Shown here piece by piece: positions 54,022 through 64,000 of a stretch of 64,000 nt of DNA (its first letter is position 1; each line of letters opens with the position of its first letter). Source of the stretch: Wenzhouxiangella sp. AB-CW3 (GTDB lineage: Bacteria; Pseudomonadota; Gammaproteobacteria; Xanthomonadales; Wenzhouxiangellaceae); the NCBI RefSeq assembly GCF_014725735.1, contig NZ_CP061368.1, positions 511,225 through 575,224 of the forward strand, read 5' to 3'. The translations under genes and the position numbers were made by a program. Under the pieces are notes generated by a model. The model searched no databases. It saw only the letters and a program-made list of their open reading frames with translations, and was not told the origin of the DNA.

Positions 54022-54084
54022 GTATGGCGCGGATCGTGATGCAACCAGCTTGTCTGGCCGAGCAACGTCAGTAGTGATCCAGCA

Positions 54085-54982
54085 TCAGATTGACCTCAGG
54101 CCAGCCTCGGCGAGCTTGCTCGTGGCCCGGTTCATGCTGTCGATGAACAGATCGCTGGTTTCCAGCATTTCGTGCGTGGTCCATTGATCGCTGGCGATCA
54201 GGTCCTTCATGTGCCTCAGCTTGGTATGGGCGGCATCCAGTTCACGCTGCACGCGCTTGCCTACAGCGACTTCGGCGTGCAGGTTCCGGTTGCTCTGTTC
54301 CAGGTCGGCCATGATGGTTCCGATCTTGCCTTCAACCAACGAGGCGGTTACGCCCTTTCGCTTGCACAATGCCAGTGCGGCGGTTCGCTGGCCCAGCATG
54401 CGTTGTCGTCCACTTTCGGCGACCAGGCGACCGAAGGGGTCGGCATCATCAAGTTGGCCGACCAGCATTGAGAGCAGTTGGTCGGTGTCTGTGACCAACT
54501 GGTCGCTGAGCTCAACCAGCGTGGTGGCTGTCGGTGCATCCAGATCGGATTGCGTTGCATTGAGAATGGCTTCCCAGATGGTCTTGATCGCGACGAGCTT
54601 TTCACCTACATCGGGTGCGCCGGCAGCGGGCTTGCCGGCCAGTCGGTCAGCCTGGCTGGAGAAGACTCTTGAGGATTGCTCGAGCATTCGAGATGAGACA
54701 GTCCGGTCTTCCTGGCCGCCCAGGCAGTATCCGGCCAGCTTTCGCTGCCCCATCATCTGCTGGCGGCTGGCCAGGTTGATGGTGCGATGCAGTCGCTTCT
54801 TTTCGTACTCTTCGTTGCCATTGGTGTCACGTTCGGCGCCGGTCTGCGATGACTGTGCCGGACTGTTCTCCAGCTCATGCGAGCGCTCTTCACGCCATTC
54901 CGGAACCAGCTATCGAGGCAAGCAGTAGGTAGCCGAGTACGGCGGCACGCAGCCCGGGTCGGGCCCGGTAAGAAGTCAACAT
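54085..54982 (-). pseudogene. PilJ/NarX-type sensor-domain protein, split by a +1 frameshift
   Basis: The main frame (54085-54891) encodes two type-IV-pilus/nitrate-sensor-like helices: INLASRQQMMGQRKLAGYCL and AESGRQRMLGQRTAALALC. Long charged helices surround them. It has no usable start: the only upstream codons before a TAG are sense codons. In the +1-related frame, ATG 54982 (AAAGGA ten bases upstream) opens a perfect signal peptide (GLRAAVLGYLLLASIAGSGMA) that ends at TGA 54892-54890. Skipping one base there joins signal and domain into a 298-residue secreted protein. So it is a frameshift mutation, an assembly error, or a programmed shift. It is divergent from the large kinase-like gene. 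Confidence 0.75.
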
Positions 54983-55140
54983 TGGCAAATATTCCTTTAG
55001 GTGGCATGGCGGTTGAAAGCCCCTATAGTGCCTGGGTACATGTCAATGCATTGTGCTCGGGCCCGTATCTTGCGGCGTGGAGGGAATTTCGATCCGTTTG
55101 AAGTAGAATCGTGTGCGAATTCAGAATGCAAGGGGAGAAG

Positions 55141-58100
55141 ATGCAGTTCCTTCCAGGCTTTGAGCTGCAGGCCGAGCTGCATCAAGGGAATACCTCTCTG
55201 GTCTGCCGTGCAGTGCGCAAGCGTGACGGCTTGCCGGTGGTCATGAAGGTTCACCGGAACGAGTTTCCGACGGCATCGGAGATTGCCCGTTTCGAGGACG
55301 AGTACAGGGTGGCGAGTCAGCTGCGCTTGCACTGTGGGGTGCGGTTGATCGATCTGGTTCGCGTGGGCCATCGTCGGGCGCTGATCTACGAGGATGACGG
55401 TTGTTTCAGTCTGAAACGGCTGAATGGTGATCGATCACTGCCGCTGGACCAGTGGCTGGATGTGGCCGTGCGCATAGCTGGCGCGTTGGCCGAGCTCCAG
55501 TCCACTGGTCTGGTCCATGGTGATATCAATCCCGGCAATATTCTCATGCATCCCGAATCCGGCGAGATCAGGCTCACCGATTTCGAGTTGGTGCACCGCG
55601 TCAATGATCCCGAGGCCAGCATGCTATTTGGCACGCTGGCCTATATCGCGCCGGAACAGACCGGGCGCGTCAAGGCCAGCCCGGATCATCGCAGCGATCT
55701 GTATGCACTCGGTGCAACGCTGTTTGAACTGGCTACCGGGAAGCCTCCGTTCCCCGAGCAGGATGATGCGGCGCTGATACATGCTCACCTGGCTCGTGTA
55801 CCGCCTGCGCTGACGGCCCTGCGACCTGATTTTCCACCGATTGTCGAGGCCGTGATCCAACGCCTGATGGCCAAGTCACCACCGGACCGCTACCAGACCG
55901 CGACCGGGCTGCGCACCGATCTGGTCACGTTGCAACAGCAATTGCAGGCTGGTGAACCCCTGGACTTGATACCCGGGCAACGCGACTTTGCCGCCGCGCT
56001 GAAGCTGTCCAGTCGTCTGTACGGGCGTCAGGATGCCATCGAAACGCTGCGTGCGGGGTGGTTCATGGCGCAGGAGCATTCGGCCCTGGTCTGGCAGCAG
56101 TTGCGCGGTGCTCCCGGTATCGGCAAGAGCAGCGTCGTTGACCAGCTCGAAGACATCAGCAGCGCCGTGGTCTGCCGTGGGCGCTGCAATCCAGGGACTG
56201 TCAAACCTTATGCGCCGCTGATCGAAGCACTCGATCACCTGGTTCAGCGCTGGCTGACCTTGTCGGAAGCCGGCTTGTCGGAGCTGCGTGAAAAACTGGC
56301 ACGGACACTGGGCAACAATGCAGCCGTGGTTGCCACCCTGGTGCCCGGGTTGCGTCAGTTACTTGGCCACCTGCCCGAACCTCCGACAACCAACGCCCGG
56401 AGGATCCAGAACCGGCTGGAAACGGCCGCACGCAGCTTCCTGCAGTTTGCCATGCGTGAGCAATCCCCTCTGGTATTGGTCATCGATGATCTGCAGTGGG
56501 CTGATATTGCCACCCTCAGTGCGCTCGAGTCCTTGATTGCCGGCGGCGATGGTCCCTGCCTGCTGGTCACAACCGAAAGAGAACAGCGGTCCGAGCTGCT
56601 GCAGCGCTGGCATGATCGAATGGACGAGTTGTCGTGTCGGCCGCAGCGGATCGAGCTGGAACGTCTGGATGATCAGCACTTGTCGAACCTGGTTGATGAT
56701 GCACTGGGTCTGCCAGCCGTGGAACGTGATCGACTGGTATCGGTGCTCAGGGAAAAGACGCTGGGAAACCCGTTTTTTGTTCGGCAGGTGATGGCGCAGT
56801 GGGTCGACGGTGACTTTCTGCGCGTCGATGCCGACGGACAATGGCGCGCCGACTTTGACAGTATCGACCGTCTTGAAGTGGCCGACAACGTTCTTGACCT
56901 GATCGTCGACCGCATCCGTACTCTTCAGGAAGATGAGCGCCGCGTACTGGCTGTCGCGGCCTGTGCCGGGCCGAGATTCAGTGCCCGCATCGTGATGAAG
57001 GTTCTGGGTGATGAGGCGCTGGGCGATATTTTCCATCAACTTGTCGACAAGGGGCTGTTGAGGGCCCATGAGGGAGGATTGGAGTCGGAATATGCTTTCG
57101 TCCACGACCGCGTGCGTGAAGCCGTACTGGCGCAACTGGACAGAGACGAGCTGTGTCGGCTGAACCTGGCGCTTGCGCGACAGTTGCAGGCCGACGACCG
57201 GCACAACGTGTTTGCCATCGTGGCTCACTACAACCGGTCTTTGAGTGCCGTTGACAGTGACGAAGACCGTGTCACCGTCGCCAGCCTCAATGCCGAGGCA
57301 GCCCGGCTTTCGCGTACGCAGGCGGCATTTGCCGCGGCCCTGGAGTTTGCCGAACGCGCCGTGGCGCTGTGGCCCGGTTCAGCGCGCCAGCACGACTCGG
57401 AGGGCACGATTCAGCTTGAGTTGCTGCTGGCCGACTGTCAGGCCGGGCGTGGGCAGCTTCAGGCCGCTACCGAAACCTACGAGTCGGTTCTGAAAATGGT
57501 CGACAGCCCGGTCAGCCGCGCTGCTGTCATCGAACGCCTGGTCGATGCGCTGCAGTCCCAGGGCAACCCGGCAAAAGCGCTGGAAGAGGCCGAACGTGCG
57601 CTGGCCCTGCTCGGTGTCGAGCTGGATCTGGACGACGAGAATGGCGTGGCTGCCGTGCAGGAGCGCTTGAGCAACCGACTGGTGCGTCCGGAAATGCTTT
57701 CGCGCATTGACGATCTACCGGAAGCAACCGAAGAGGCGGCACGCATGTCACGGTTGTATGACAAGACCATTATTGCCGTGTATTTTTCCAACCCCTCGTT
57801 GCTTGGCTATGTCACGGCGCGGGCAGTGGAGCATGTGCTGGAATCGGGGCTGACGCCCGAAGCTGGTTTGACATTTGCCTGGTGGTCGATGGTGCTCTGC
57901 ATGCAGGGAAAGTACCGCCAGGGTGAAGCGTATGCCCGTCTGCCCCGGCTCATGCATGACCGTTTCGGTGATGACTACTATGGCGGCGCCGGCCGGATGG
58001 TGGCCGCGGCCATGGCCCTGAGCTGGACCCGCCCCTACGAAGAAATCTTTGCCGAGCAGGAACAGGCTGCTGATCTGCTTCACAACAGTGGCAATCTGCA

Positions 58101-60003
58101 GTTTGCCAGTTATGCCCTGATCGTGCAGCACATATCGACGGTCATTCAGGGCGCTAGCCTGGATGAAATGCTCAAGAGCTGTGAGCGCTGGGGCGACTAT
58201 TGCAGACAGCATGTGCCCCTGGAGCACGGACAGGCACGTATACGCGCCCACTGCATTCGTCGACTGATGGGACGGCAGGTCGAAAGCCTGGATTGTGAGG
58301 CCATTGTCCAGGCATACGAGTCGAAGGGCAACCACACCGACGTATGCGAATCGCTGGTCGAGATGGCGCGCGCTGCCTGGATCACGGAAGATTTTCGTCA
58401 GGCCCTGGCTTTCTGCGAACGAGCCGAACCGGCATTCCTGGCCGGGGCGGCGGGCAGTCTGCTCCTCAATTTCGGACACGCAGTGATCTACAGCATCAGT
58501 CTTGCGCGTGCTGCACGGAAACAAACGGGTGAGCACGCTCAGGAACTGCGCGATCGTGCCGAGGTGGTTGCCGAGCGCGTTCTTCGGGTCACGGATCTTG
58601 CACCTGACAACTTCAAGGCCTACCACCACCTGGTCGCCGGCGAATTGCATTGCATGCGCGGTGAACTGGAGCAGGCCATGGTCAGCTGTCTGGGCGCCAT
58701 ACGTCATGCACAAGAGCACCAGCAGACCCTGCTGCAGGCTCAGTCAACCCGCATGCTAGTTTACCTGTTCCGACAGGCTGGCCTTGGCATGGATCAGGCC
58801 ATCGCGCGTGAAGCCGACCAGCTTTTCCGGCAGGCCGGGTGCCTGGCCATGGTTCGTCGTGACGGCGATTCGGGGGCGGGTGCTGAAAGTACGCGTCCCA
58901 ATCAGTCGAAAGCGGGTGCCGAGCTCGATGGGGTCGACCTGGCCAGCATCATCAAGGCCAACGAGGCCATCTCCGCAGAAATTGACTACGACCGTCTGTT
59001 GCTGCGGTTGATGGAAGTGACCGTCGAGAACGCGGGTGCCCAGATCGGAATCCTGATCATGGACCCGGAGATGCCCCGGGTGATTGCCTGCAGCCGGGAT
59101 GGCACGCTTGATGAACCGCTGGATGAAAGTGCACGTTGTCCGGTGCAGATGGTCAGCTACGTGTTGCGCACCGGCTTGCCGGTCATACTGGAAGAGGGCT
59201 CAAGGCGCAGCATCTACCGTGACGATCCTTATCTGCGGAGCAACGATGTGCTATCGATCATGGCCGTTCCGATACTGCGCAAGGGTGAGGTGCTGGGCGC
59301 CATCTACCTGGAAAACGGGGCGGTTTCCGGCGCTTTCAATCATCAGCGTTTGCAGATGATCCAGCACCTTCTGGGCACCGCTGCCATCGCCCTGGAAAAT
59401 GCCGCACTGTACAAGGAGCAGAGGCGCTATTCCGAAAAGCTGGAAGCTCGCGTTCGCCAGCGCACCCTTGAGCTGGAGCGTGCCAATGCGGTTCTGACCC
59501 GCCTGGCCGACCTGGATGGATTGACCCAGATCAGCAATCGTCGCGCTTTTGATGATCATGCGACCCAGTGGCTGCAGGCCGGTCACAGTCTGTCGCTTGT
59601 GCTCTGCGATGTGGATGACTTCAAGGCCTACAACGATCACTACGGCCATATGGCAGGCGACGAGGTCTTGCGCGAGGTTGCGCGAGTGCTCGATGCCCTG
59701 GATCTGGGCGGACAAGGGCTGGCCGCCCGCTACGGTGGCGAGGAGTTTGCCGTGCTGATGCATGGCCTGGAAGACGATCGGGTGGTCGAAATCGCCAGAC
59801 AGTGCCGCGATCGAGTGCTTGACCTCGATCTCCCGCATGCCGCCGGACATGCCATCGGTCGAGTCAGTGTGTCAGTCGGTGTGGCCCTGAACGGTCACCA
59901 TCTTGAAGACCTGATCGGCCGGGCCGATCATGCGCTTTACGCGGCCAAGTCGGCCGGACGAAATCGGGTTATCGTGGAGACGGAGTCTGACAGCGACGGT
60001 TGA
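55141..60003 (+). CDS. Giant signalling protein: kinase-like, AAA ATPase, helical repeats, GAF, GGDEF
   Basis: The 1620-residue protein has, in order, a Ser/Thr-kinase-like domain, an NTPase, helical repeats, GAF and GGDEF. The kinase-like part (5-265) has Lys36, a catalytic loop HGDINPGN at 126-133, and DFE in place of DFG at 147-149, then GTLAYIAPEQ. The STAND-like NTPase has Walker A GAPGIGKS at 323-330 and Walker B LVLVIDDLQWAD at 444-455. About 500 residues of TPR-like helices follow, then a GAF domain (about 1255-1420), a short coiled coil (RQRTLELERANAVL), and a GGDEF domain with intact GGEEF (1532-1536). No RxxD inhibition site precedes GGEEF. It should make cyclic-di-GMP in response to sensed input. 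ATG 55141 follows AGGGGAG. Confidence 0.92.
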   Translation: MQFLPGFELQAELHQGNTSLVCRAVRKRDGLPVVMKVHRNEFPTASEIARFEDEYRVASQLRLHCGVRLIDLVRVGHRRALIYEDDGCFSLKRLNGDRSLPLDQWLDVAVRIAGALAELQSTGLVHGDINPGNILMHPESGEIRLTDFELVHRVNDPEASMLFGTLAYIAPEQTGRVKASPDHRSDLYALGATLFELATGKPPFPEQDDAALIHAHLARVPPALTALRPDFPPIVEAVIQRLMAKSPPDRYQTATGLRTDLVTLQQQLQAGEPLDLIPGQRDFAAALKLSSRLYGRQDAIETLRAGWFMAQEHSALVWQQLRGAPGIGKSSVVDQLEDISSAVVCRGRCNPGTVKPYAPLIEALDHLVQRWLTLSEAGLSELREKLARTLGNNAAVVATLVPGLRQLLGHLPEPPTTNARRIQNRLETAARSFLQFAMREQSPLVLVIDDLQWADIATLSALESLIAGGDGPCLLVTTEREQRSELLQRWHDRMDELSCRPQRIELERLDDQHLSNLVDDALGLPAVERDRLVSVLREKTLGNPFFVRQVMAQWVDGDFLRVDADGQWRADFDSIDRLEVADNVLDLIVDRIRTLQEDERRVLAVAACAGPRFSARIVMKVLGDEALGDIFHQLVDKGLLRAHEGGLESEYAFVHDRVREAVLAQLDRDELCRLNLALARQLQADDRHNVFAIVAHYNRSLSAVDSDEDRVTVASLNAEAARLSRTQAAFAAALEFAERAVALWPGSARQHDSEGTIQLELLLADCQAGRGQLQAATETYESVLKMVDSPVSRAAVIERLVDALQSQGNPAKALEEAERALALLGVELDLDDENGVAAVQERLSNRLVRPEMLSRIDDLPEATEEAARMSRLYDKTIIAVYFSNPSLLGYVTARAVEHVLESGLTPEAGLTFAWWSMVLCMQGKYRQGEAYARLPRLMHDRFGDDYYGGAGRMVAAAMALSWTRPYEEIFAEQEQAADLLHNSGNLQFASYALIVQHISTVIQGASLDEMLKSCERWGDYCRQHVPLEHGQARIRAHCIRRLMGRQVESLDCEAIVQAYESKGNHTDVCESLVEMARAAWITEDFRQALAFCERAEPAFLAGAAGSLLLNFGHAVIYSISLARAARKQTGEHAQELRDRAEVVAERVLRVTDLAPDNFKAYHHLVAGELHCMRGELEQAMVSCLGAIRHAQEHQQTLLQAQSTRMLVYLFRQAGLGMDQAIAREADQLFRQAGCLAMVRRDGDSGAGAESTRPNQSKAGAELDGVDLASIIKANEAISAEIDYDRLLLRLMEVTVENAGAQIGILIMDPEMPRVIACSRDGTLDEPLDESARCPVQMVSYVLRTGLPVILEEGSRRSIYRDDPYLRSNDVLSIMAVPILRKGEVLGAIYLENGAVSGAFNHQRLQMIQHLLGTAAIALENAALYKEQRRYSEKLEARVRQRTLELERANAVLTRLADLDGLTQISNRRAFDDHATQWLQAGHSLSLVLCDVDDFKAYNDHYGHMAGDEVLREVARVLDALDLGGQGLAARYGGEEFAVLMHGLEDDRVVEIARQCRDRVLDLDLPHAAGHAIGRVSVSVGVALNGHHLEDLIGRADHALYAAKSAGRNRVIVETESDSDG

Positions 60004-60016
60004 CAGCGCCGTCCCG

Positions 60017-62791
60017 TCACGCCAGCTTTTCCAGCTTCCGGACCTGGGCCTCGAGCTCGGCCACGGTAGTCTGGTGTTCGGCCAGACGCTGGCGTTCCTT
60101 GTCGACGACCTCGGCCGGGGCGTTGGCGACGAAGCGTTCGTTGGCCAGTTTCTTCTCGGCCTGTTCCAGCCCCTTGCGCTCGCGTTCGAGTTGCTTGTTG
60201 ATGCGCGCCAGTTCCTCGCCGATATCGACCAGTCCGGCCAGCGGAATGAGCAGGCGCAGGTTGCCGGCGAGCGCTACGGCACAGTCTCCGCTGTCACGGT
60301 CGTCATCGACTCGGTCGATGGTCTCGATGCGCGCGAGACGGCGGATCAATTGAGCAAAACGCTCCAGTCGCTTGTGGTCGGAAGCATCGCCCTGTTGCAC
60401 CATCAGTGGCATGGGTTTTCCCGGTGCCAGGTTGAGCTCGGTGCGTGCCGAGCGAATGGCCGAGATGATGGCCTTGAGCCATTCGGCATCGGCCACGGCC
60501 TCTTCGTCGATGGTGCCGGCCTCGGGCCATTCGGTGGCCATGATGCTGTCCGCCTCAATGCCGGCCGGCACGCGTACCCGCTGCCAGATCTCCTCGGTGA
60601 CGAAAGGCACGAAGGGATGCAGCAGCCGCAGTGTACGTTCGAGCACGGTGGCCAGGGTGTGGCGGGTGGCGCGGGCGGTGTTGTCATCGGCATCGTCGGC
60701 CAGTGCGGGCTTGGACAGCTCCAGATACCAGTCGCAGAATTCGTGCCAGACAAATTCGTAAAGCGCTTTTGCGGCCAGGTCAAAGCGGTAGTCGGTCAGT
60801 GCCTGCTCGACTTCGGTCACTGTCTGCGACAGGCGTGAAAGAATCCAGCGCGACAGCACATCGAGCTCGTCCTCGGCCGGGGCGGGCAGCTTGTCCTCGC
60901 CGGTGTTCATCAGGGTGAAGCGCGCCGCGTTCCAGAGCTTGTTGATGAAGTTACGGTAGCCTTCGCAACGACCCAGGTCGAACTTGATGTCGCGACCGTG
61001 ACCGGCCAGGGCGGTAAAGGTGAAGCGCAGGGCGTCGGCGCCGAAAGCAGGAATGCCGTCAGGAAATTCCTCGCGCGTGGCCTTCTCGATCTTCTTTGCC
61101 AGTTTGGGCTGCATCATGGCGCTGGTGCGCTTGTCGACCAGCGCTTCGAGCTCGATGCCGTCGATCAGATCAATGGGATCGAGGATGTTGCCCTTTGACT
61201 TCGACATCTTCTGACCTTCGCGGTCGCGGATCAGGCCGGTGATGTAGACCTGTTCGAACGGCACTTTGCCGGTGAAGTGTCCGGTCATCATCACCATGCG
61301 CGCGACCCAGAAGAAGATGATGTCGAAGCCGGTGATCAGCACCGAGGTGGGCAGGTAGCGATCAAGCCCTTCGGACTGCATCCGTTGTTCATCGGGCCAG
61401 CCCAGGGTGGAGTGGGCCCACAGGGCCGAGGAGAACCAGGTTTCGAGGACGTCCGGGTCCTGGATGAGCGAGGCGTCCGGCGCGAGGCGCGAGGCGTGTT
61501 TCTCGCGCACTTCTTCTTCACTTCTGCCGACGTAGATGTTGCCGTTATCGTCGTACCAGGCCGGGATGCGATGACCCCACCACAGCTGGCGCGAAATGCA
61601 CCAGTCCTCGAGGTTTTCCATCCAGTGGCGGTAGGTGTTGATCCAGTTGCCGGGCACGAATTCGATATCGCCGGATTCAAAAGCTTCGAGCCCGAGCTGG
61701 CCGAGCTCGTCCATCTTCACGAACCACTGGTCGGTCAGGTAAGGCTCGATGATCTGGCCGGAACGGTCGCCGCGTGGAACCATCAGGGTATGCGGTTTCT
61801 CCTCGACCAGCAGATCCTGTGCTTTCAGATCCTCGATGATGCGCGCTCGGGCCTCGAAGCGGTCCAGGCCGCGGTAAGCTTCGGGCGCGTTGTCGTTGAG
61901 CTCGGCGGTGGGCGTGAAGATGTTGATCGGCTCGAAGTCGTGACGCGCGCCCACTTCCCAGTCATTGAAGTCGTGTGCCGGGGTGATCTTGACGCAGCCG
62001 GTGCCGAATTCCATGTCGACGTAATCGTCGGCCACCACCGGGATCTGTCGCCCGGTCAGCGGCAGCTCGACGGTCTTGCCGACCAGGTCGCGATAGCGTT
62101 CGTCGTCCGGGTGCACGGCCACGCAGACATCCCCCAGCAGGGTTTCAGGACGGGTCGTCGCGACAATCACATCGCCTTCGCCATCCGTGCGCGGATAGCG
62201 GATCGACCACATCTTGCCCTGTTCTTCGCTGTTGACCACTTCCAGGTCGGAAATGGCGGTCTTGAGCACCGGGTCCCAGTTGACCAGGCGCGGTCCACGA
62301 TAGATTTTGCCTTCCTCGTGCAGGCGCACGAAGGTTTCGATGACCGCCTCGGACAGGTCCGGGTTCATGGTAAAGCGCTCGCGCGACCAGTCGGCCGATG
62401 CCCCCAGGCGGCGCATCTGCGAGGTGATGGTCGAACCCGACTCCTCCTTCCACTGCCATACCCGCTGCACGAACTCCTCGCGCGTGAAGTCATCGCGCTT
62501 CTTCCCCTCGGCCTCGAGCTGGCGGGTGACCACCATCTCGGTCGCAATGCCGGCGTGATCAACACCGACCTGCCACAAGGTGTCACGGCCTTTCATGCGC
62601 TGGTAGCGGATCAGCGCATCCATCAGCGTGTGCTGAAAAGCATGCCCCATGTGCAGCGTGCCGGTGACATTCGGTGGCGGCAACAGAATGCAGAACGGCT
62701 CGCCCTCGCCGGAAGGCTTGAAGCAGTCCTTCTCTTCCCAGAAGTCGTACCAGCGTTGTTCGAGGTCGTGGGGGTTGTAGGTCTTGTCCAT
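60017..62791 (-). CDS. valS: Valyl-tRNA synthetase
   Basis: ValRS charges tRNA-Val and edits Thr-tRNA-Val. The 924 residues include the class I HIGH-type motif as TLHMGHAFQ near residue 45 and the editing domain (about 190-340, with the [11 protein letters not shown] motif). The KMSKS loop is QKMSKSKGN, followed by an anticodon-binding domain and a C-terminal coiled coil ([18 protein letters not shown]). It lies downstream of holC in the conserved pepA-holC-valS order, and its stop is 13 bases from the convergent signalling gene, with no obvious terminator. Confidence 0.98.
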   Translation of the reverse strand: MDKTYNPHDLEQRWYDFWEEKDCFKPSGEGEPFCILLPPPNVTGTLHMGHAFQHTLMDALIRYQRMKGRDTLWQVGVDHAGIATEMVVTRQLEAEGKKRDDFTREEFVQRVWQWKEESGSTITSQMRRLGASADWSRERFTMNPDLSEAVIETFVRLHEEGKIYRGPRLVNWDPVLKTAISDLEVVNSEEQGKMWSIRYPRTDGEGDVIVATTRPETLLGDVCVAVHPDDERYRDLVGKTVELPLTGRQIPVVADDYVDMEFGTGCVKITPAHDFNDWEVGARHDFEPINIFTPTAELNDNAPEAYRGLDRFEARARIIEDLKAQDLLVEEKPHTLMVPRGDRSGQIIEPYLTDQWFVKMDELGQLGLEAFESGDIEFVPGNWINTYRHWMENLEDWCISRQLWWGHRIPAWYDDNGNIYVGRSEEEVREKHASRLAPDASLIQDPDVLETWFSSALWAHSTLGWPDEQRMQSEGLDRYLPTSVLITGFDIIFFWVARMVMMTGHFTGKVPFEQVYITGLIRDREGQKMSKSKGNILDPIDLIDGIELEALVDKRTSAMMQPKLAKKIEKATREEFPDGIPAFGADALRFTFTALAGHGRDIKFDLGRCEGYRNFINKLWNAARFTLMNTGEDKLPAPAEDELDVLSRWILSRLSQTVTEVEQALTDYRFDLAAKALYEFVWHEFCDWYLELSKPALADDADDNTARATRHTLATVLERTLRLLHPFVPFVTEEIWQRVRVPAGIEADSIMATEWPEAGTIDEEAVADAEWLKAIISAIRSARTELNLAPGKPMPLMVQQGDASDHKRLERFAQLIRRLARIETIDRVDDDRDSGDCAVALAGNLRLLIPLAGLVDIGEELARINKQLERERKGLEQAEKKLANERFVANAPAEVVDKERQRLAEHQTTVAELEAQVRKLEKLA

Positions 62792-62840
62792 GTTCGTATG
62801 TGGTTGGCTATTTGTAGGTCGGCGGCTCGAACTAATGAAG

Positions 62841-62913
62841 GGTTCAGGTTTCAGCGTTCAGGTTTCAGGGTCGCCTTCGTTCTTGTTTTTCCTGAACCCT
62901 GAAACCTGAAACC
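62841..62913. repeat. Heptad fold-back repeat between holC and valS
   Basis: The left arm (62841-62870) reads GGTTCAGGTTTCAGCGTTCA and continues in 7-bp units GTTCAGG/TTTCAGG. The right arm (62891-62913, CCTGAACCCTGAAACCTGAA onward) is its reverse complement in the same period. Different sequence from the TGAAGTG arrays but the same design. Confidence 0.75.
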
Positions 62914-62922
62914 TTTTCATCT

Positions 62923-63324
62923 TTATTTCAGCACGTGATGATGCAATTGAGCGCCGCGCTGTTTCCAGGCCACCCAGCGTTCTCGGAGCTTCGCCTTGAT
63001 CCCTTCTTCCGGCGGCACGATTTCCAGAATGCGCTCGAAGCGTCCGCCCGGCAGGGGGGCAGTCGGGTCCAGGTTGATCAGGATGCCGGCCTGGTCGGGC
63101 GCATCCTCGGACAGACGGATCGGGGCGCGGTCGTCTTCGATACCATGGGGCAGGAAGCGGCCCTCGGGCTTTTCCCATAGCTGGCGGTCGAGCATGTGCA
63201 GGTCGCGCCGGGGTGCGACCACGGCAATCGAACGAGTCTTGGGCCAGGCGCGCGAGACCAGCACCCCGGCAACGAACAGCGGGTCGGTAAAGCGTCCGCT
63301 CATTTCGTAGAAGTCTACGCGCAT
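62923..63324 (-). CDS. holC: DNA polymerase III chi subunit
   Basis: Chi links the clamp loader to single-strand-binding protein and pairs with psi (HolD, proposed at 23406-23864). The 133-residue product shows the chi N-terminus RVDFYEMSGRFTDPLFVAGVLVSRAW, then DLHMLDRQLWEKPEGRFLPHG, and INLDPTAPLPGGRFERILEIVPP, standard for the family. It lies between pepA and valS as in many proteobacteria, but is flanked on both sides by repeat-bearing gaps. Confidence 0.93.
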   Translation of the reverse strand: MRVDFYEMSGRFTDPLFVAGVLVSRAWPKTRSIAVVAPRRDLHMLDRQLWEKPEGRFLPHGIEDDRAPIRLSEDAPDQAGILINLDPTAPLPGGRFERILEIVPPEEGIKAKLRERWVAWKQRGAQLHHHVLK

Positions 63325-63383
63325 GCGGGCTTCGGGTGGCTGGTCGGTGATCGGAGACGCATGCGGCTGCGACTTTTGCTGGT

Positions 63384-63600
63384 GAGTTGCAAGTTGTCAG
63401 TTGTAGGTTGCAAGTCGGCGCCTGAAAGCGGTGCGGGCCAGGTTCCGCACTGCCAACCCATGGCCAGCAACCCAGAAATCGGAAACCAAACATCCGAAGT
63501 CGACTTACAACTTACAACCGACAACTTGCAACTCCTAGCTGACAACTTGCAACTAATCATCACTGGCTTGCAACTGGCAACATGCAACCACGCCGCTCGG
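63384..63600. repeat. Heptad fold-back repeat between pepA and holC
   Basis: A 34-base arm (63384-63417, units AGTTGCA, AGTTGTC, AGTTGTA, GGTTGCA) is the reverse complement of 63501-63534 with three mismatches. Further units (ACAACTTGCAAC, GGCTTGCAACTGGCAAC) continue to about 63590. It fills most of the 278-bp gap between pepA and holC; no gene is visible there. Confidence 0.78.
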
Positions 63601-63602
63601 CG

Positions 63603-64000
<398 letters not shown>

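Noticed and set aside
55043-55048. Perfect TTGACA on the minus strand upstream of the PilJ-like gene
   Set aside because: The only -10-like sequence (TATAGG) is 13 bases away, too close for a sigma-70 promoter.

Overview
The window looks like one piece of a GC-rich, Gram-negative gammaproteobacterial chromosome. Evidence for this is the lipid A genes, BamA, Skp, RseP, TonB-dependent uptake, and the E. coli-like orders holD-rimI and pepA-holC-valS. The mix of a Xanthomonas-type TonB receptor, a winged-helix/TPR regulator, a TIGR02999-like sigma factor and Entner-Doudoroff genes suggests a relative of Xanthomonadales/Chromatiales (for example Wenzhouxiangella). That placement is inference.

Region 1 (1-13.4 kb, minus strand) is the classic translation/envelope cluster read rpsB-tsf-pyrH-frr-uppS-cdsA-rseP-bamA-skp-lpxD-fabZ-lpxA-lpxB-rnhB. 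Three points stand out. dxr is missing from its usual place between cdsA and rseP. RpsB has a tail of about 100 residues rich in Lys and Ala. A 232-bp inverted-repeat element sits between skp and lpxD.

Region 2 (13.4-31.2 kb) is mixed. It holds mscS, an ECF sigma factor, a Tat-exported flavin amine oxidase with a CRP-like site, a winged-helix/TPR regulator divergent from a secreted cupredoxin-like protein, proS, pssA, a divergent holD with rimI, a nitrilase, an S9 peptidase, paiB and a hybrid histidine kinase.

Region 3 (31.2-54.0 kb) is an alpha-glucan/maltodextrin utilisation locus joined to the Entner-Doudoroff pathway. It contains a cytoplasmic GH13 alpha-glucosidase, a TonB receptor, a tryptophan-halogenase-like flavoprotein, two lipoprotein GH13 enzymes, an exported GH31 enzyme, an MFS sugar transporter, a LacI-type regulator and zwf-pgl-edd-glk-eda. 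Five copies of one 14-bp palindrome, consensus TGNAWACGTWTNCA, lie at exactly three control points: the alpha-glucosidase/receptor divergent region, the transporter, and zwf. This predicts one LacI regulon covering polymer capture, hydrolysis, uptake, phosphorylation and catabolism. A hipBA module with three operators of its own is inserted in the middle.

Region 4 (54-64 kb) has a PilJ/NarX-type sensor gene whose signal peptide lies in a different frame from the rest, divergent from a 1620-residue kinase-like/ATPase/GAF/GGDEF protein. valS, holC and the 3' end of pepA follow.

Four intergenic regions (13.5, 47.0, 62.85 and 63.4 kb) carry 7-bp-period repeats arranged as inverted arms. Two of them are clearly the same element family.
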